This document shows, one piece after another, positions 1 to 12,540 of a stretch of 64,000 nucleotides of DNA (position 1 is its first letter; every line of letters starts with the position of its first letter). The notes beneath the pieces were generated by a model. It saw only the letters and a list, made by a program, of their open reading frames with translations. It was not told the origin of the DNA and did not search any database. This stretch comes from Varanus komodoensis (taxonomy: Eukaryota > Chordata > Lepidosauria > Squamata > Varanidae), in NCBI RefSeq assembly GCF_004798865.1, contig NW_025335585.1, forward strand, positions 1-64,000, given 5' to 3'. The translations under genes and the position numbers were made by a program.

Positions 1-159
1 GGGCCGGGAAATCCCGGCCTCCGGGTGGGCCTCCAATCGTCGGAACGTGCTGGGAATGGGCGGGGACGGAGTCCTTCGCGGAGGGACGGCGTCTCAAAGG
101 GGACTAGGTGTGTCCGTGTTGCGCTCTTTTCAGGAAACATTTGGCCCTCTCTCAGGGTG
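1..159 (+). repeat. First complete monomer, used as phase reference
   Basis: This copy defines the phase used here. It starts GGGCCGGGAAATCCCGG, with the dyad GCCGGGA-AA-TCCCGGC at 3-18, and ends just before the next GGGTGGGGAAATC at 160. It is 159 bp, one base over the 158 bp majority length. It continues through CCTCCGGG, the CGGAA steps, CTCAAAGG and a variant of the GGCAACTTTTG segment. The phase is arbitrary, since nothing in the sequence marks a natural monomer boundary. Confidence 0.9.
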
Positions 160-2824
160 GGGTGGGGAAATCCCAGCCTCCGGGCGGGCCTCCGACTGTC
201 AGAACGCGCTTGGAACAGGTGGAAACGGAAGCCTGCACGTAGGGACAGCGTCTCCAACAGGATTAGGTGCGTGCGTCGCCCTTGTTTCTGGGCAACTTTT
301 GTCTCTCTGTCAGCGTAGGGCTGGGAAATCCCAGCATTCGGGATGGCCTCCAACCGTCTGAATGCACTCGGTACGGGCAGAAACCGAGGCCTTCATGGAG
401 GGACAGTGTCTCAAAGAGCACTAGGTGTGTCTGTGTTGCCCTCTTTTCAGGCAACTTTTGGCCCTCTGTCAGGTTGGGGCCGGGAAATCCCGGCCTCCGG
501 GAGGGCCTCCAATCGTCGGAACACGCTCGGAACGGGCGGAGAAGGAGGCCTACGCGGAGGGACAGCATCTCAAAGAGGAATACGTGCGCGCGTGGCCGTC
601 TTTTCGAGGCAACTTTTAGCCCTCTGTCATGGTGGGGCCGGGAAATCCTGGCCTCCGGGTGGGCCCCCGACCATCGGAAAGCGCTCAGAACGGGCGGTAA
701 TGGAGGGCTGTGCAGACGGACAGCGTCTCATAGATGAGTACGTGCGTGCTTGGACCTCTTTTCGAAGCAACTTTTGCCCCTCCGTCATGGTGGAGCCGGG
801 AAATCCCGGCCTCCAGGCGAGCCTCCGACCATCGGAACACGCTTGGAAGGGGCGGAAACGGAGGCCTGCGTGGAAGGAAAGCGTCTCAAAGAGGACTAGC
901 TGCGCGCGCTTCGTCCTTTTTTCGGGGCAACTTTTGCCCCTCTGTCATGGTGGAGCCGTAATATCCCGGCCTCCGGGCGGGACTCCGACCTTCAGATGTG
1001 CTCGGAACGGGCAGAAACGGAGGACTGCACGTAGGGACAGCCTCTCCAACAGGATTAGGTGGGCGCGTGACCCTTTTTTCCAGACAACTTTTGCCCCTCT
1101 GTCAGCGTTGGTGCCGGGAAATCCCGGCCTTCGGGTGGGACTCCCACCGTCGGAACGCACTCGGAGCGGGCTGAAATGGAGGCCTGTGCGGAGGGACAGA
1201 GTCTCAAAGAGGACTATGTGTGTCCGTGTCGCCCTCCTTTCAGTCAACTATTGGCAATTTGTCGGGGGGTGGGCCGGGAAATCGCGGCCTCCAGACGGGC
1301 CTGCGACCGTCGGAACCCGCTCGGAAGTCGCGGAAATGGAGGCCTGCGCGGAGGGACAGCATCTGAAGGAGGACAAGGTGCGCGCGTCGCCTTTTTGTCG
1401 AGGCCGCTTTTGCCCCTCTGTCACTTTGGAGCCGGGAAATCCTGGCCTCCAGACGGGTCTTGGAAGATCGGAACACGCCCGGAATGAAGAGAATCGGAGG
1501 CCTGCACGGAGGGACAGCATCTCAAAGAAAACTAGGTGCGCGCGTGTCGCCCTACTTCGGGGCAACTTTTGCCCCTCTGTCAAGGTGGAGCTGGGAAATT
1601 CTGGGGTCCAGGCTGGTCTCCGACCATCAGAACGCGCTCGGAACGGTAGAAACGGAGGCCTGCGCGTAGGAACAGCGTCTCCAACAGGATTAGGTGAACG
1701 CATCGCCCTTTTTTCCGGGCAACTTTTGCCTCTCTGTCAGCGTGGGGCCGGGAAATCCCGGCCTTCGGGCGGGCCTCCGACCGTCGGAACTCGCTTGGAT
1801 TGGGGGAAACAGAGGCCTGCATGGAGGGACAGCGTCTCAAAGAGGACTAGGTGTGTCTGCGTCACCCTCTTTTCGGGGCAACTTTTGCCTATCTGTCAGG
1901 ATTGGGTCGGGAAATCGCGGCCTCCGACCGTCGCGACTCCTCGGAACAGGTGGAAACAAATGCCTGCGCAGTGGGACAGCGTCTCAAAGTGGACTACATG
2001 CACATGTGGCTCTCTTTTCAAAACAACATTTGCCTCTCTGTCACGGTCGATCCGGGAAATCCTGGCCTCCTGACGGGCCAAGGACCATCGAAACGTGCTC
2101 GGAGGGGCGGAAACGAAGGCATACGCAGAGGGACAGCGTCTCAAAGAGGACTAGGTGCGTGCACGTCGCCCTGTTTTCGGGGCCACTTTTGCACCACTGT
2201 CATGGTGGGGCCAGGAAATCCCGGCCTCCGGGCGGGCCTCCGATTGTCGGAACGTGCTCAGAACGAGCAGAAACGGAGGCCTGCGTGGAGGGACAGCGTC
2301 TCAAAGAGGACTAGGTGTGCACGCGTTGCCCTATTTTCGGGAAAACTTTTTCCCATCTGTCAGGGTGGGGCCGGCAAATCGCAGCCTCTGTGCAGGTCTC
2401 CGACCATCGGAACACGCTCGGAAGGGTCAGAAACGGAGGCCTGAGCGAGGGACAGTGTCTCCAAGAGGACTAGGTTTGTCCGTGCGGCCCTCTTTTCAGG
2501 GCAACTTTTGCCCCTCTGTCAGGGTGGAGCCGGGAAATCCTGGCCTCCAGACGGGCCTCCGAATGTCGGAACGCGTTCGGAACGGGCGGATACGGAGGCC
2601 TGCGCGAGGGACAGCGTCTGCAAGAGGACTATATGCGCACGCGTCGCCGTGTTTTCGGGGCCACTTTTGCCCCTCTGCCAGGGTGGAGCCGGGAAATCCT
2701 GGGCTTCGGGCGGGCCTCCGACCATCGCACCGCGCTCGGAACAGGTGAAACGGATTCCTGAGCGGACGGACAGTGTCTCCAAGAGGACTGGGTGCGTGTG
2801 TGTCACTCTGTTTTCGGGGCAACT

Positions 2825-3070
2825 TTTGCCCCACTGTCAGAGTGGGGGCCGGGAAATCGCTGCTTCTGGTGGGACTCCAACCGTTGGAACACGCTTGGAA
2901 CGGGCGGAAACGGAGGACTGCACGGAGGGACATCGTCTCAAAGAAAACTTGGTGCGCGCGCGTCGCCCTACTTTCGGGGCAACTGTTGCCCGTCTGTCAA
3001 GCTGTGGGCAGGAAATCGTGGACTCCAGCTAGGCCACTAAATGTTGGAACACGCTCAGAACTTTTGGAAA
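2825..3070 (+). repeat. Rare subfamily E block, copy 1
   Basis: A distinctive pair of monomer parts: CCACTGTCAGAGTGGGGG and AATCGCTGC, then a GAAAAC junction, CCCTACTTTCGGGGC, a GTGGGC body, and GGCCACTAAATGTTGGAA. The same combination recurs near 54620 and 56370, and its second half near 3525. It is unlike its immediate neighbours, so its relatives lie more than 50 kb away rather than next door. Confidence 0.75.
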
Positions 3071-3112
3071 AGGAAGCCTGCGCGGAAGGACAGCATCTCC
3101 AAGAGGACTAGG

Positions 3113-3180
3113 TGCGCGCTCGTCGCCCTGTCTTCGGGGTCCTAACGTGGTCGGACCGTCCTAACGTGCTCAGAACGGGT
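3113..3180 (+). repeat. Truncated monomer
   Basis: After CTGTCTTCGGGGT the sequence passes straight to CCTAACGTGGTCGGACCG and CTAACGTGCTCAGAACGG. The normal AACTTTTGCCCC, CTGTCAGGGTGG and GGGAAATC parts are missing. The repeated CTAACGTG hints at a small local duplication at the break. Monomer phase resumes normally downstream. Confidence 0.7.
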
Positions 3181-3524
3181 GGAAACGGAGTCCTGCATGA
3201 AGGGACAGCGTTTCCATCAGGATTCGGTGCGCGCGTCGCCCTTTTTTTTAGGCAACTTTTGCCCCTCTGTCAGCGTGGGGCCGGGAAATCCCGGCCTTCG
3301 GGCAAGCCTCCGACGCTCGGAAGCCACTCGGTACGTGTGGAAACGGAGGCCTGTACGGAGGGACAGCGTATCAAACAGGACAGTGCATGCATCGCCCTCT
3401 TTTCGAGCAAACTTTTGCCCTTCTGTCACGGTGGAGCTGGGAAATCCTGGCCTCCTGACCGTCGCAAGGCGTTAGGAACGGGCGGAAATGGAGGCCTGCA
3501 TGGAGGGACAGCGTCTCAAAGAAA

Positions 3525-3690
3525 ACTAGGTGTGCGCACGTCGCCCTACTTTCGGGGCAACTGTTGCCCCTCTGTCAAGGTGTGGGCGGGAAATCATGGA
3601 CTCCGGGTGGGCCACAAAATGTTGGAATACGCTCGGAACTGGTGGAAAAGCAGGCCTGCGTGGAGGCACAGCATCTCAAAGAGGACTAGG
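3525..3690 (+). repeat. Rare subfamily E monomer, second local copy
   Basis: Repeats the second half of the block at 2825-3070: GAAAACTAGG, CCCTACTTTCGGGGC, AACTGTTGCCC, TGTGGGCGGGAAATCATGG and GGCCACAAAATGTTGGAA. It ends with TACGCTCGGAACTGGTGG, which the copies near 54840 and 56595 share almost exactly. Confidence 0.75.
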
Positions 3691-4179
3691 TGTTTCTGCG
3701 TCGCCCTCTTTTCGGGGTCACTTTTGCCCCTCTGTCAGGGTGGAACCAGGAAATCCTGGCCTCCGGGTGGAACACCGACCATCCGAACGAGCTCGGAACG
3801 GGTGGAAATGGAGGCCTGCGCAGAGGGACAGCGTGTCAAAGAGGACTAGGTGTGTCCGTGTTGCCCTCTTTTCAGGCAACTTTTGGCCATCTGTCAGGGT
3901 GGGGCCGGGAAATCCTGGGCCCCGGGCGGGTGTCCGAAAGTCGGAACGCACTCGGAATGGGCGGAAATGGAGGCCTGCGCGTAGGGACAGTGTTTCAAAG
4001 AGGACTAGATGTGTCCGCTTCGCCCTCTTTTTAAGGCAACTTTTTCCCCTCTGTCATGGTGGACCCAGGAAAATCCGGCCTCCAGGCGGGACTCCGACCG
4101 CCGGAACGCGCTCAAAATGGGCAGAAACGGAGGCCTGTGCTGACGGACAGCGTCTCAAAGAGGAATAGGCGCGCGCGTC

Positions 4180-5500
4180 GCCCTTTTTTCCGGGCAACTT
4201 TGCCCCTCTGTCATGGTGGATCCGGGAAATCCCGGCTTCCTGCCGGGCCTTCGACCGTCGGAACGCGCCAGGAATGGGCAGAAACGGAGGCCTGCGTGGA
4301 GGGACAGCATTTCAAAGAGGACTAGCTGTGTCCCTGTCGCCATCTTTTCATGCAACCGTTGGCCTCTGTCAGGTTGGGGCAGGGAAATCGCAGCCTCCGG
4401 GCTGGCCTCCGACTGTAGGAACACGCTCGGAACGGGCGGAAACGGAGGCCTACATGGAGGGACAGCATCTAAAAGAGGACTAGGTGTGTCTGTGTCGCCC
4501 TATTTTCCGGGCAACTTATGCCTTTATGTCAGCGTGGGGCCAGGAAATCCCGGTTTTTGGGCGGTCCACCGACCGTCGGAACGCGCTCGGAACGGGTGGA
4601 AACGGGGGCCTGCGCAGAGGGACAGCGTCTCAAAGAGGACTAGGTGCGTGCGTCGCCCTTTTTTGAAGCAACTTTTGCCCCTCTGTCATGGTGGAGCCGG
4701 GTAATTCCGGCATCCGGGTGGGCCTCCGACCGTCGGAACGCGCTCGGAATGGGCGGAAACGGAGGCCTGCGCGGAGGGACAGCGTCTCAAAGACGAAAAG
4801 GTGCACGCTTCACCCTTTTTTCGAAGCAACATCTGCCCCTCTGTCATGGTGGATCCAGGAAATCCAGGCCTCCTGCCGGGACTTCAACCGTCAGAACGCA
4901 CCCGGAATGGGCGGAAACGGAGGCCTGTGTGGAGGGACAGAGTCTCAAAGAGGAATAGCTTTGTCCCAGTCGCCATCTTTTCATGCAACCGTTGGCCCTC
5001 TGTCAGGTTGGGGCTGGGAAATCGCGGCCTCCGGGCGGGCCTCCGACTGTAGGAATGCGCTTGGAACGGGCAGAAAGGGAGGCCTGTGCGGAGGGACAGC
5101 GTCTCAAAGCGGACTACATATGCGCCTCGCCCTCTTTTTGAGGCAACTTTTGGCCCTCTGTCAGGGTGGGGCCTGGAAATCGTGGCCTCTGGGCTGGCCT
5201 CCAATAGTCGGAACATGCTCGGAACGGGTGGAAACAGAGGCCTACATGGAGGGACAGTGTCTTAAAGAGGACTAAGTGTGTCTGGGTCGCCATATTTTCC
5301 GGGCAACTTATGCCATTCTCTCAGCGTGGGGCTGGGAAATCCCAACCTTTGGGTGGGCCACCGACCATCGGAACGCGCTCGGAAAGGGTGGAAACGGAGG
5401 CCTGCGCAGAGGGACAGCATCTCAAAGAGGACTCGGTGCGCGCGTCGCCCTTTTTTCGAAGCAACATCTGCCCCTCTGTCCTTGTGGAGCCGGGATATCA
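4180..5500 (+). repeat. Local higher-order repeat, 4-monomer block duplicated in tandem
   Basis: Features of 4180-4830 reappear in order in 4831-5500. TGCAACCGTTGGCC occurs at 4351 and 4984 (offset 633 bp, four monomers). GCAACTTATGCC occurs at 4511 and 5303 (offset 792 bp, five monomers). TGGTGGATCC with CTCCTGCCGGG or TTCCTGCCGGG occurs near 4213 and 4846. The change of offset from four to five monomers places one extra monomer around 5050-5210 in the second copy. Confidence 0.75.
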
Positions 5501-5794
5501 CGGCCTCCGGGCAGGCCTTCGACCGTCGGAACGCGCTCGGAACGCCCGGAAACGCAGGCCTACATGGATGGACAGAGTCTTAAAGAGGACTAGGTGTGTC
5601 CGGGACGCTCTCTTTTCAGGCTACTTTTGGACCTCTATCAGGGTGTTGCCGGGAAATCGCGGCCTCCGGTCTGGCCTCCAATCGTCGGAACGCGCTCGGA
5701 ACGGGCGGAAATGGAGGCCAGCGTGTAGGGACAGCGTCTCCAACAGGATTAGGTGCGCGCGTCGCCCTTTTTTCCGGGCAACTTTTGCCCCTCT

Positions 5795-6210
5795 GTCACA
5801 GTGGAGCAAGGAAATTCTGGACTCCAGACAGGCCTACGACCATCGGAAGGCGCTCGGAAGGGGCAGAAACGGAGGCCTACGCGGAGGGACAGCTTCCCAA
5901 AGAGGACTTCGTGCGCGCGTCGCCCTCTTTTTGAGGCGACTTTTGCCCCTCTGTCATGGTGGATCCGGGAAATTCCGGCCTCCGGGCGAGCCTCCGACCT
6001 TCGGAAAGCACTCGGAACATCCGGAAACTGAGGCCTGCGCAGAGGGACAGCGTCTCAAAAAGGACTACATGCGCCCGTGGCCCTCTTTTCGAAGCTGCAT
6101 TTGACCCTCTGTCACAGTGGAGCAAGGAAATTCTGGACTCCAGACAGGCCTACGACCATCGGAAGGCGCTCGGAAGGGGCAGAAATGGAGGCCTGCGCGG
6201 AGTGAGCGTC
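5795..6210 (+). repeat. Recent two-monomer duplication
   Basis: The stretch beginning GTGGAGCAAGGAAATTCTGG at 5801 recurs at 6117, exactly 316 bp (two monomers) later. It reads the same for roughly 80 bp through GGACTCCAGACAGGCC and GGAAGGCGCTCGG before one difference. The match stops in the following 50 bp. Such near-identity between local copies marks a late unequal exchange. Confidence 0.8.
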
Positions 6211-7247
6211 TCAAAGAGGACTAAGTGCTCGCGTCACCAACTTTTCAAGGGAATGTTTGCCCCTCTGTCACGGTGGAGCCGGGAAATCTGGCCTCCGGGC
6301 GGGTCTCTGACCGTCGGAACGCGCTCGGACTGGGTGGAACGGAGGCCTGCGCGGATGGACAGCGTCTCCAACAAGATTAGGCGCGCGCGTCGCCCATTAT
6401 TCAGGGCAGCTGTTGCGTCTCTGTCAGCGTGGGGCCGGGAAATCCCAGGCTCCGAGCGGGCCTCCGACCGTAAGAACGCGCTCAGAAAGGGAGGAACGGA
6501 GGACTGCGCGGAGGGACAGCGTCTCAAAGGGGACTAGGTGTGTTCGTGTCGCCCTCTTTTCAGGAAACTTTTGGCCCTCTGTCAGCGTGGGGCCGGGAAA
6601 TCCCGGCCTTCGGGCGTGCCTCCAACCGTTGGAACGCGCTCGTTATGGGTGGAAACGGAGGCCTGAGCGGAGGGACAGCGTCTCAAAATGGACTATGTGA
6701 ATGCGTTGCCCTCTTTTCGAGGCAATTTTTGCCCCACTTTCATGGTGGAGCCAGGAAATCCCGGCCTCCGGGCGGGCATCCGAACGTCGGAACTCGCTCG
6801 GAAAGGGCGGAAACTGAGTCCTGCACGGAGGGACAGCGTCTCCAAGAGGACTAGTTGTGCGCGCGTCGCCCTGTTTTCGGGGCAACTTTTGCCCCTCTGA
6901 CAGGGAGGGGCTGGGAAATCGCGGCCTCTGGGCGGGCCTCCGACCGTCAGAATGCACTCGGAACGGGTGGAAACGGAGGCCTGCATGGAGGGACAGCGTC
7001 TCAAAGAGGAGTAGGTGTGTCCGTGTCGCCCTCTTTTCAGGAAACTTTTGGCCATCTGTCTGGGTGGGTTTGGGAAATCGCGGCCTCCGGGCGGGACTCC
7101 GACCATTGGAATGCGCTCGGAACGGCGGAAACGGAGGCCTGCGTGGAGGGACAGCATCTCAAAGAGGATTAGGTGTGCGCACGTCACCCTGTTTTCGGGG
7201 TAACTTTTGCCCCACTGTCAGGGTGGAGCCGGGAAATCCCAGGCACC

Positions 7248-7258
7248 GGGGGGGGGGG
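7248..7258 (+). repeat. Run of 11 G
   Basis: The CCGGGCGGGCC part of a D-type monomer has become an uninterrupted G run at 7248-7258. A similar 10-G run lies at 48603-48612. These are likely slippage sites, and base-count errors are possible there. Confidence 0.85.
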
Positions 7259-10219
7259 CCTCCGAGCGTCGGAACGGGCGGAAATGGATGCCTGCGCGGA
7301 GGGACAGCGTCTCAAAGAGGACTGGGTGTGTCTGTGTCACCCTCTTTTTTGGTCAACTTTTGCCCCTCTGTCAAGGTGGGGCCAGGAAATCGCGGCCTCC
7401 GGGCGGGCATCCGAACATAGGAACGCGCTCGGAACGGGCGGAAATGGAGGCCTGCGCTGTGGGAAAGCATCTCAAGGAGGACTAGGTGTGTCCGTGTTGC
7501 CCTCTTTTCAGGCAACTTTTGTCCCTCTGCCAGGGTAGGGCCGGGAAATCACGGCCTCCGAGCGGGACTCTGATCTTCGGATGCGCTCGGAATGGGCGGA
7601 AACGGAGGACTGCACAGAAGGACATCATCTCAAATAGGACTAAGTGTTCTCGCATCGCCCTGTTTTCGGAGTAACTTTTGCCCCTCTGTCAGGTTGGAGC
7701 CATGAAATACCAGGTTCCGGGTGGCCCTCCGACTGTCAGAACAGGCGGAAATGGAGGACTGCATGGAGGGAAAGCATCTCAAATAGGACTAGGTATGTCC
7801 GTGTCATCCTCTTTTTGGAGAAACTTTTGCCCCTCTGTAAGGGTGGGGCCAGGAAATCGCGGCCTCCGGGCGGGCATCCGAACATCGGAACGAGCTCGGA
7901 ACGGGCGGAAACAGAGTCTTAGGTGGAGGGACAGCTTCTACAAGGGGACTAGGTTCGCGCGCGTCGCCCTGTTTTCGGGGCAACATTTTCCTCTCTCTCA
8001 GCATAGGGCCGGGAAATCCTGGCCTTCGGGCGGTCCTCCGACTGTCGGAACACTATCTGAACGGGCGGAAACGGAGGCCTGCGCGAAGGGACAGCATCAA
8101 ATAGAGGATTAGGTGTGCGCGCTTAGCCCTGTTTTCGGGCTAACACCCCTCTGTCAGGGTGGAGCCGGAAAATCCCGGGCTCCTTGCGGGCCCCTGAACA
8201 TCAGAACATGCAGATATGGAGGCCTGAGCAGAGGGACAGCATCTCAAAGAGGACCAGGTGTGTCCGCATCTCCCTCTTTATGGGGCAAATTTTGCCCTTC
8301 TGTCATGGTGGGGACGGGAAATCCTGGCCTCCAGGCGGGCATCCGAACGTCAGAACGTGCTCGGAACTGGTGGAAACGGAGTCCTGCACGTAGGGACAGC
8401 ATCTCAAAGAGGACTACGTGTGTCCGTGTCGCCCTCTTTTCAGGCAACGTTTGGCCCACTGTCAGGGTGGGGCCGGGAAATCACGGCCTCCACGAGGGAT
8501 TCCAACTGTAGGAACGCGCTCGGAATGGGCAGAAACGGAGGTCTGTGCAGAGGGACAGCGTCTCAAAGAGGACTACGTGCGCGCATCACCCTCTTTTCGG
8601 GGCAACTTTTGCCTTTCTGTCGGGGAGGGACCGGGAAATCGCATCCTCCGGGTGGGCTTCCGACCGTAGGAACGCGCTCAGAATGGGCTGAAACAGAGGC
8701 CTGGGCGGAGGGACAGCGTCTCAAAGAGGACTACGTGCGCGCACGTCGCCGTGTTTTCGGGAAACTTTTGCCCATCTGTCAGGGCGGAGCCGGGAAATCC
8801 CGGGCTATGGGCGGGCATCCGACCGTCGGAAGGTGCACAAAACGGGCGGAAACAGAGGTCTGCGTGGAGGGACAGCGTCTCAAAGAGGTCTAGGTGTTTC
8901 CGTGTCGCCCTCTTTTCAGGCAACTTTTGGCCCTCTGTCAGGTTGGCGCCTGGAAATCGCGGTCTCTGGGCGGTCCTCTGACTTCAGGAACACGCTCAGA
9001 ATGGGCGGAAACGGAGGCCTGCGTGGAGGGACAGCGTCACCAAGAGGACTAGGTGTGCGCACATCACCCTGTTTTCGGAGTATCTTTTGCCCCTCTGTCA
9101 GGGTGGAGACACGAAATCCTGGGCTCCAGGCGGGCCTCCGACCGTCAGAATGCGTTAAGAATGGGCGGAAACAGAGACCTGGGCGGAGGGACAGCCTCTC
9201 AAAGAGGACTAGGTGTGTCCATGTCGCCCTCTCTTCAGGCAAATTTTGGTCCTCTGTCAGGGTGGGGCCGGGAAATCCTGGGCTCCAGGCGGGCCTCCGA
9301 CCATCGGAACGCGCTTGGAACAAGCGGAAATGGAGGCCTGCACAGAGGGACAGTGCCTCAAAGAGGACTATGTGCGTGTGTCTCCCTCTTTTACGGGAAA
9401 CTTTTGCCTCTCTGTCGGCGTGGTACCGGGAAATCTCGGCCTTCGGGCGGGCTTCCGACCATCGGAACGCGCTCGGTACGGGGAGAAGCGGAGGCTTTCG
9501 CGGAGGTACAGCCTCTCAAAGAGGACTATGTGCGCGCGCGTCGCCCTATTTTCGGGGTAAGTTTTTCCCCTCTGTAAGAGTGGGGCTGAGAAATTGCGGC
9601 CTCCGGGTGGGCCTCGGACATCGGTACGCGCTTGGAACGGGCGGAAACGGAGGCCTAATCTGAGGGACAGCGTCTCAAAGAGGACTAGGTGCACACGTCG
9701 CCCTGTTTTTGGGGTAGATTTTGCCCCTATGTCAGGGTGGAGCCGAGAAATCCTGGGCTCCGTGCGGGACTCCGATCGTTGTAACACGATCGGAACGGGC
9801 GGAAACGGAGGCCTGCGCAGATGGACAGCGTCTCAAAGAGGACTAGGTGCGCGCATCACCCTCTTTTTGAGGCAACTTTTGCCCCTCTGTCAGCGTGGGG
9901 CCGGGAAATCCCGGCCTTCGGGCGGGCTTCCAACCGTCGTAACGTGCTCCGAACGGGCGGAAACGAGGCCTGCGCAGAGGGACAGCGTCTAAAAGAGGAC
10001 TATGTGTTTCCGTGTCGCCCTCTTTTCAGGCAACTTTTGGCCCTCTGTCAGGGTGGGGCTGGGAAATCGCAGCCTCCGGGCAGGCATCCGACTGCAGGTT
10101 CATGCTTGGAATGGGCAGAAACGGAGCACTATGCGGAGAGACGGCTTATCAAAGAGGACTAGGTGCGTGCTCGTCGCCCTGTATTCGGTGTTACTTTTGC
10201 CCCTCTGTCAGGGTGGGTC

Positions 10220-10700
10220 CGGGAAATTGCGGCCTCTGGGCGGTCCTCCGACCTTCGGAACGCGCTCAGTACAGGTGGAAACAGAGGCCTGCGCGTAGGG
10301 ACAGCGTCTACAACGGGATTTGGCGTGCGCGTCACCCTTTTTTCCGGGCAAGTTTTGCCTCTCTGTCAGCGTGGGGCCGGGAAATCCCAGCCTTCGGGCA
10401 GGCCTCCGACCATCGGAACGTGCTCGGAACGGGTGGAAACAGAGACCTGCGCATTGGGACAGCGTCTAAAAGAAGAATAGGTGTGTACATGTCGCCTTCT
10501 TTTCAGGCAAATTTTCGCCCACTTTCAGTGTGGGCCCGGGGAATCCCGGCCTCCGGGCGGGCTTCCGACTGTAGGTTCGCACTCGGAACAGGCGGAGATG
10601 GAGGCCTGGGCGGAGGAACAGCGTATCATAGAGGACCAGGTGCGCCCGCGTCCCCCTCTTTTTGGGACAACTTTTGCCCTTCTGTCAGGGTGGAGACGCG
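10220..10700 (+). repeat. Three-monomer block, partner near 43030-43490
   Basis: Shared in order with 43030-43490: GGGAAATTGCGGCC or GCAGCC, GGGNGGTCCTCCGACC, TGTACATGTCGCCTTC (10484 and 43291, offset 32807 bp), TCAGTGTGGGCC, and GACTGTAGGTTCGC. TGTACATG and GTAGGTTCGC are rare variants, so the two loci share descent despite lying 33 kb apart on opposite sides of the island. Confidence 0.75.
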
Positions 10701-11499
10701 AAATCCCGGGCTCCGGGCGGGCATCAGACCGTCCGAACAGGTGGAAACAGAGGCTTGCGCGGAGAGATGACGTCTCACAGAGGACTAGGTGTGTCCGCGT
10801 CACCCACTTTTTGGGGCAACTTTTGCCCCTCTGTCAGGGTGGGGCCGGGAAATCGCGGCCTCCGGGCGGCCTTCCGACTGTAGGAACGCGCTTGGAACGG
10901 GCTGAAACTGAGGCCTGGGCGGAGGGACAGCGTCTCAAAGAGGACTAGGTGTGTCCGTGTGCCCTCTTTTCAGGCAACTTTAGCACCTCTGTCAGGGTGA
11001 GGGGGGGCAATCACGGCCTCAGGAGGGCCTCTGACTGTCGGAACGCGGTTGGAATGGGCGGAAACGGAGGCCTGTGCAGAGGGACAGCGTCTCAAAGAGA
11101 ACTAGTGCGCGTGCGTCACCCTGTTTTCGGGGTAGCTTTTGCCCCCCTGTCAGCGTGGGTCTGGGAAATCGCGGCCTCCGGGCGGGCCTACGACCATCAG
11201 AACGTGCTCAGAACGGGTGGAAACGGAGGCCTGCATGGAGGGAGACCGTCTCAAAGAGGACTACGTGCGCTCATTGCACTTTTTTCTTGGAAAATTTTGA
11301 CCCTCTGTTAGGGTGGGGCCAGGAAATCACGGCTTCTGGGAGGGCCTCCAACCGTCGGAACGCGCTTGGAACGGGCGGAAACGGAGGCATGCGGGGAGGG
11401 ACCGCGTCTCAAAGAGGACTACGTTCACGCGTCGCCATCTTTTTGAAGTAACTTTTGCTCCTCTGTCGCAGTGGAGCCGGAAAATCCTGGCCTCCAGAT

Positions 11500-11570
11500 G
11501 GGCCTCTGACCATCGGAACGTGCTCGGTACGGGCAGAAGCGGAGGCCTGCGTGGATTAGGTGCGCGCGTC
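11500..11570 (+). repeat. Monomer with internal deletion
   Basis: GGCCTGCGTGGATTAGG at about 11544 joins the GGA of GGAGGGACAG directly to the TTAGG of CAACAGGATTAGG, removing about 21 bp. A short GGA direct repeat at both edges fits a slippage or single-strand annealing deletion. Confidence 0.65.
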
Positions 11571-12249
11571 GCCCTTTTTTCAGGACAACTTTTGCCCCCC
11601 TGTCAGGGTGGGGCTGGGAAATCCTGGCATCTGGGTGGGGCTCAGACTGTCGGAACGCACTCAGAAGGGGTGGAAAAGGAGGCCTGTGCGGAAGGACAAT
11701 GTCTCAAAGAGGACTATGTTTGTGCGTCGCCCTGTATTTGCGGCAACTTTTGCACATCTGTCAGTGTGGGGCCGGCAAATCACGGCCTTCGGGCTGGCCT
11801 CTGACCGTCGGAAAGCGCCCGGTATGGCGGAAATTCAGGCCTGCATGGAGGGACAGCGTCTCAAAGAGGACTAGCTGTGTCCGCGTTGCCCTCTTTTCGG
11901 GGCAACTTTTGCCCTCTGTCAGGGTGGGGCTGGGTAATCGCAGCCTCCGGGTGGCCTCCGATCGTCGGAACGCGCTTGGAACGGGTGGAAACGGAGGCCT
12001 GTGTGTAGGGACAGTGTCTCCAAGAGGACTAGGTGCGCGTGAGTCGCGCTGCTTTTGGAGTAACTTTTGCACCTCTGTCAGGCTTGAGACGGGAAATCCC
12101 GGGCTCCAGGCGGGCCTCCGACTGTCAGAACGCCTTCGGAATGGGCGGAAATGGAGGCCTGCTCGGAGGGACAGCATCTCAATCAGGACTAGGGGTGTCC
12201 GTGTCACCCTCTTTTCAGGTAACTTTTGACCGTCTCTCAGGGTGGGGGC

Positions 12250-12540
12250 GGGAAATCGCAGCCTACATGCGCTCCTCCGACGGTAGGAACGCACTCGGAA
12301 CGGGTAGAAATGGAGGCCTGCGTGGAGGGACTGCGTCTCAAAGAGGACTGCATGCGTGCGTCGACCTCTTTTCGAGGCAACTTTTGAAAATCTGTCACGG
12401 ACGAACCGGGAATCCCGGCCTCCGGGCGGGCCTCCGATCGTCGGAACGCTCTCGGAACTGGCGGAAACGGAGGCCTGGGCGAAAGAACAGCGTCTCATAG
12501 AGGACTAGGTGCGCGCGCGTCGCCCTGTTTTTGGCGCCAC
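12250..12540 (+). repeat. Two-monomer block, partner near 17055-17340
   Basis: CCTCCGACGGTAGGAAC at about 12274 recurs at about 17063 (offset 4789 bp). It is followed in both by GGTAGAAA, GAGGGACTGCGTCTC, GACCTCTTTTCGAGGC and then GGCGCCAC. The GACTGCGTCTC variant and GGCGCCAC are uncommon elsewhere. Confidence 0.7.

Noticed and set aside
343-2073. Open frame of 576 codons on the plus strand, the longest in the window
   Set aside because: It crosses about 11 satellite monomers, changing reading frame relative to the monomer each time. It encodes only shifted versions of the same repeat, and comparable frames exist on the other strand. GC-rich repeats with few stop triplets produce such frames by chance.
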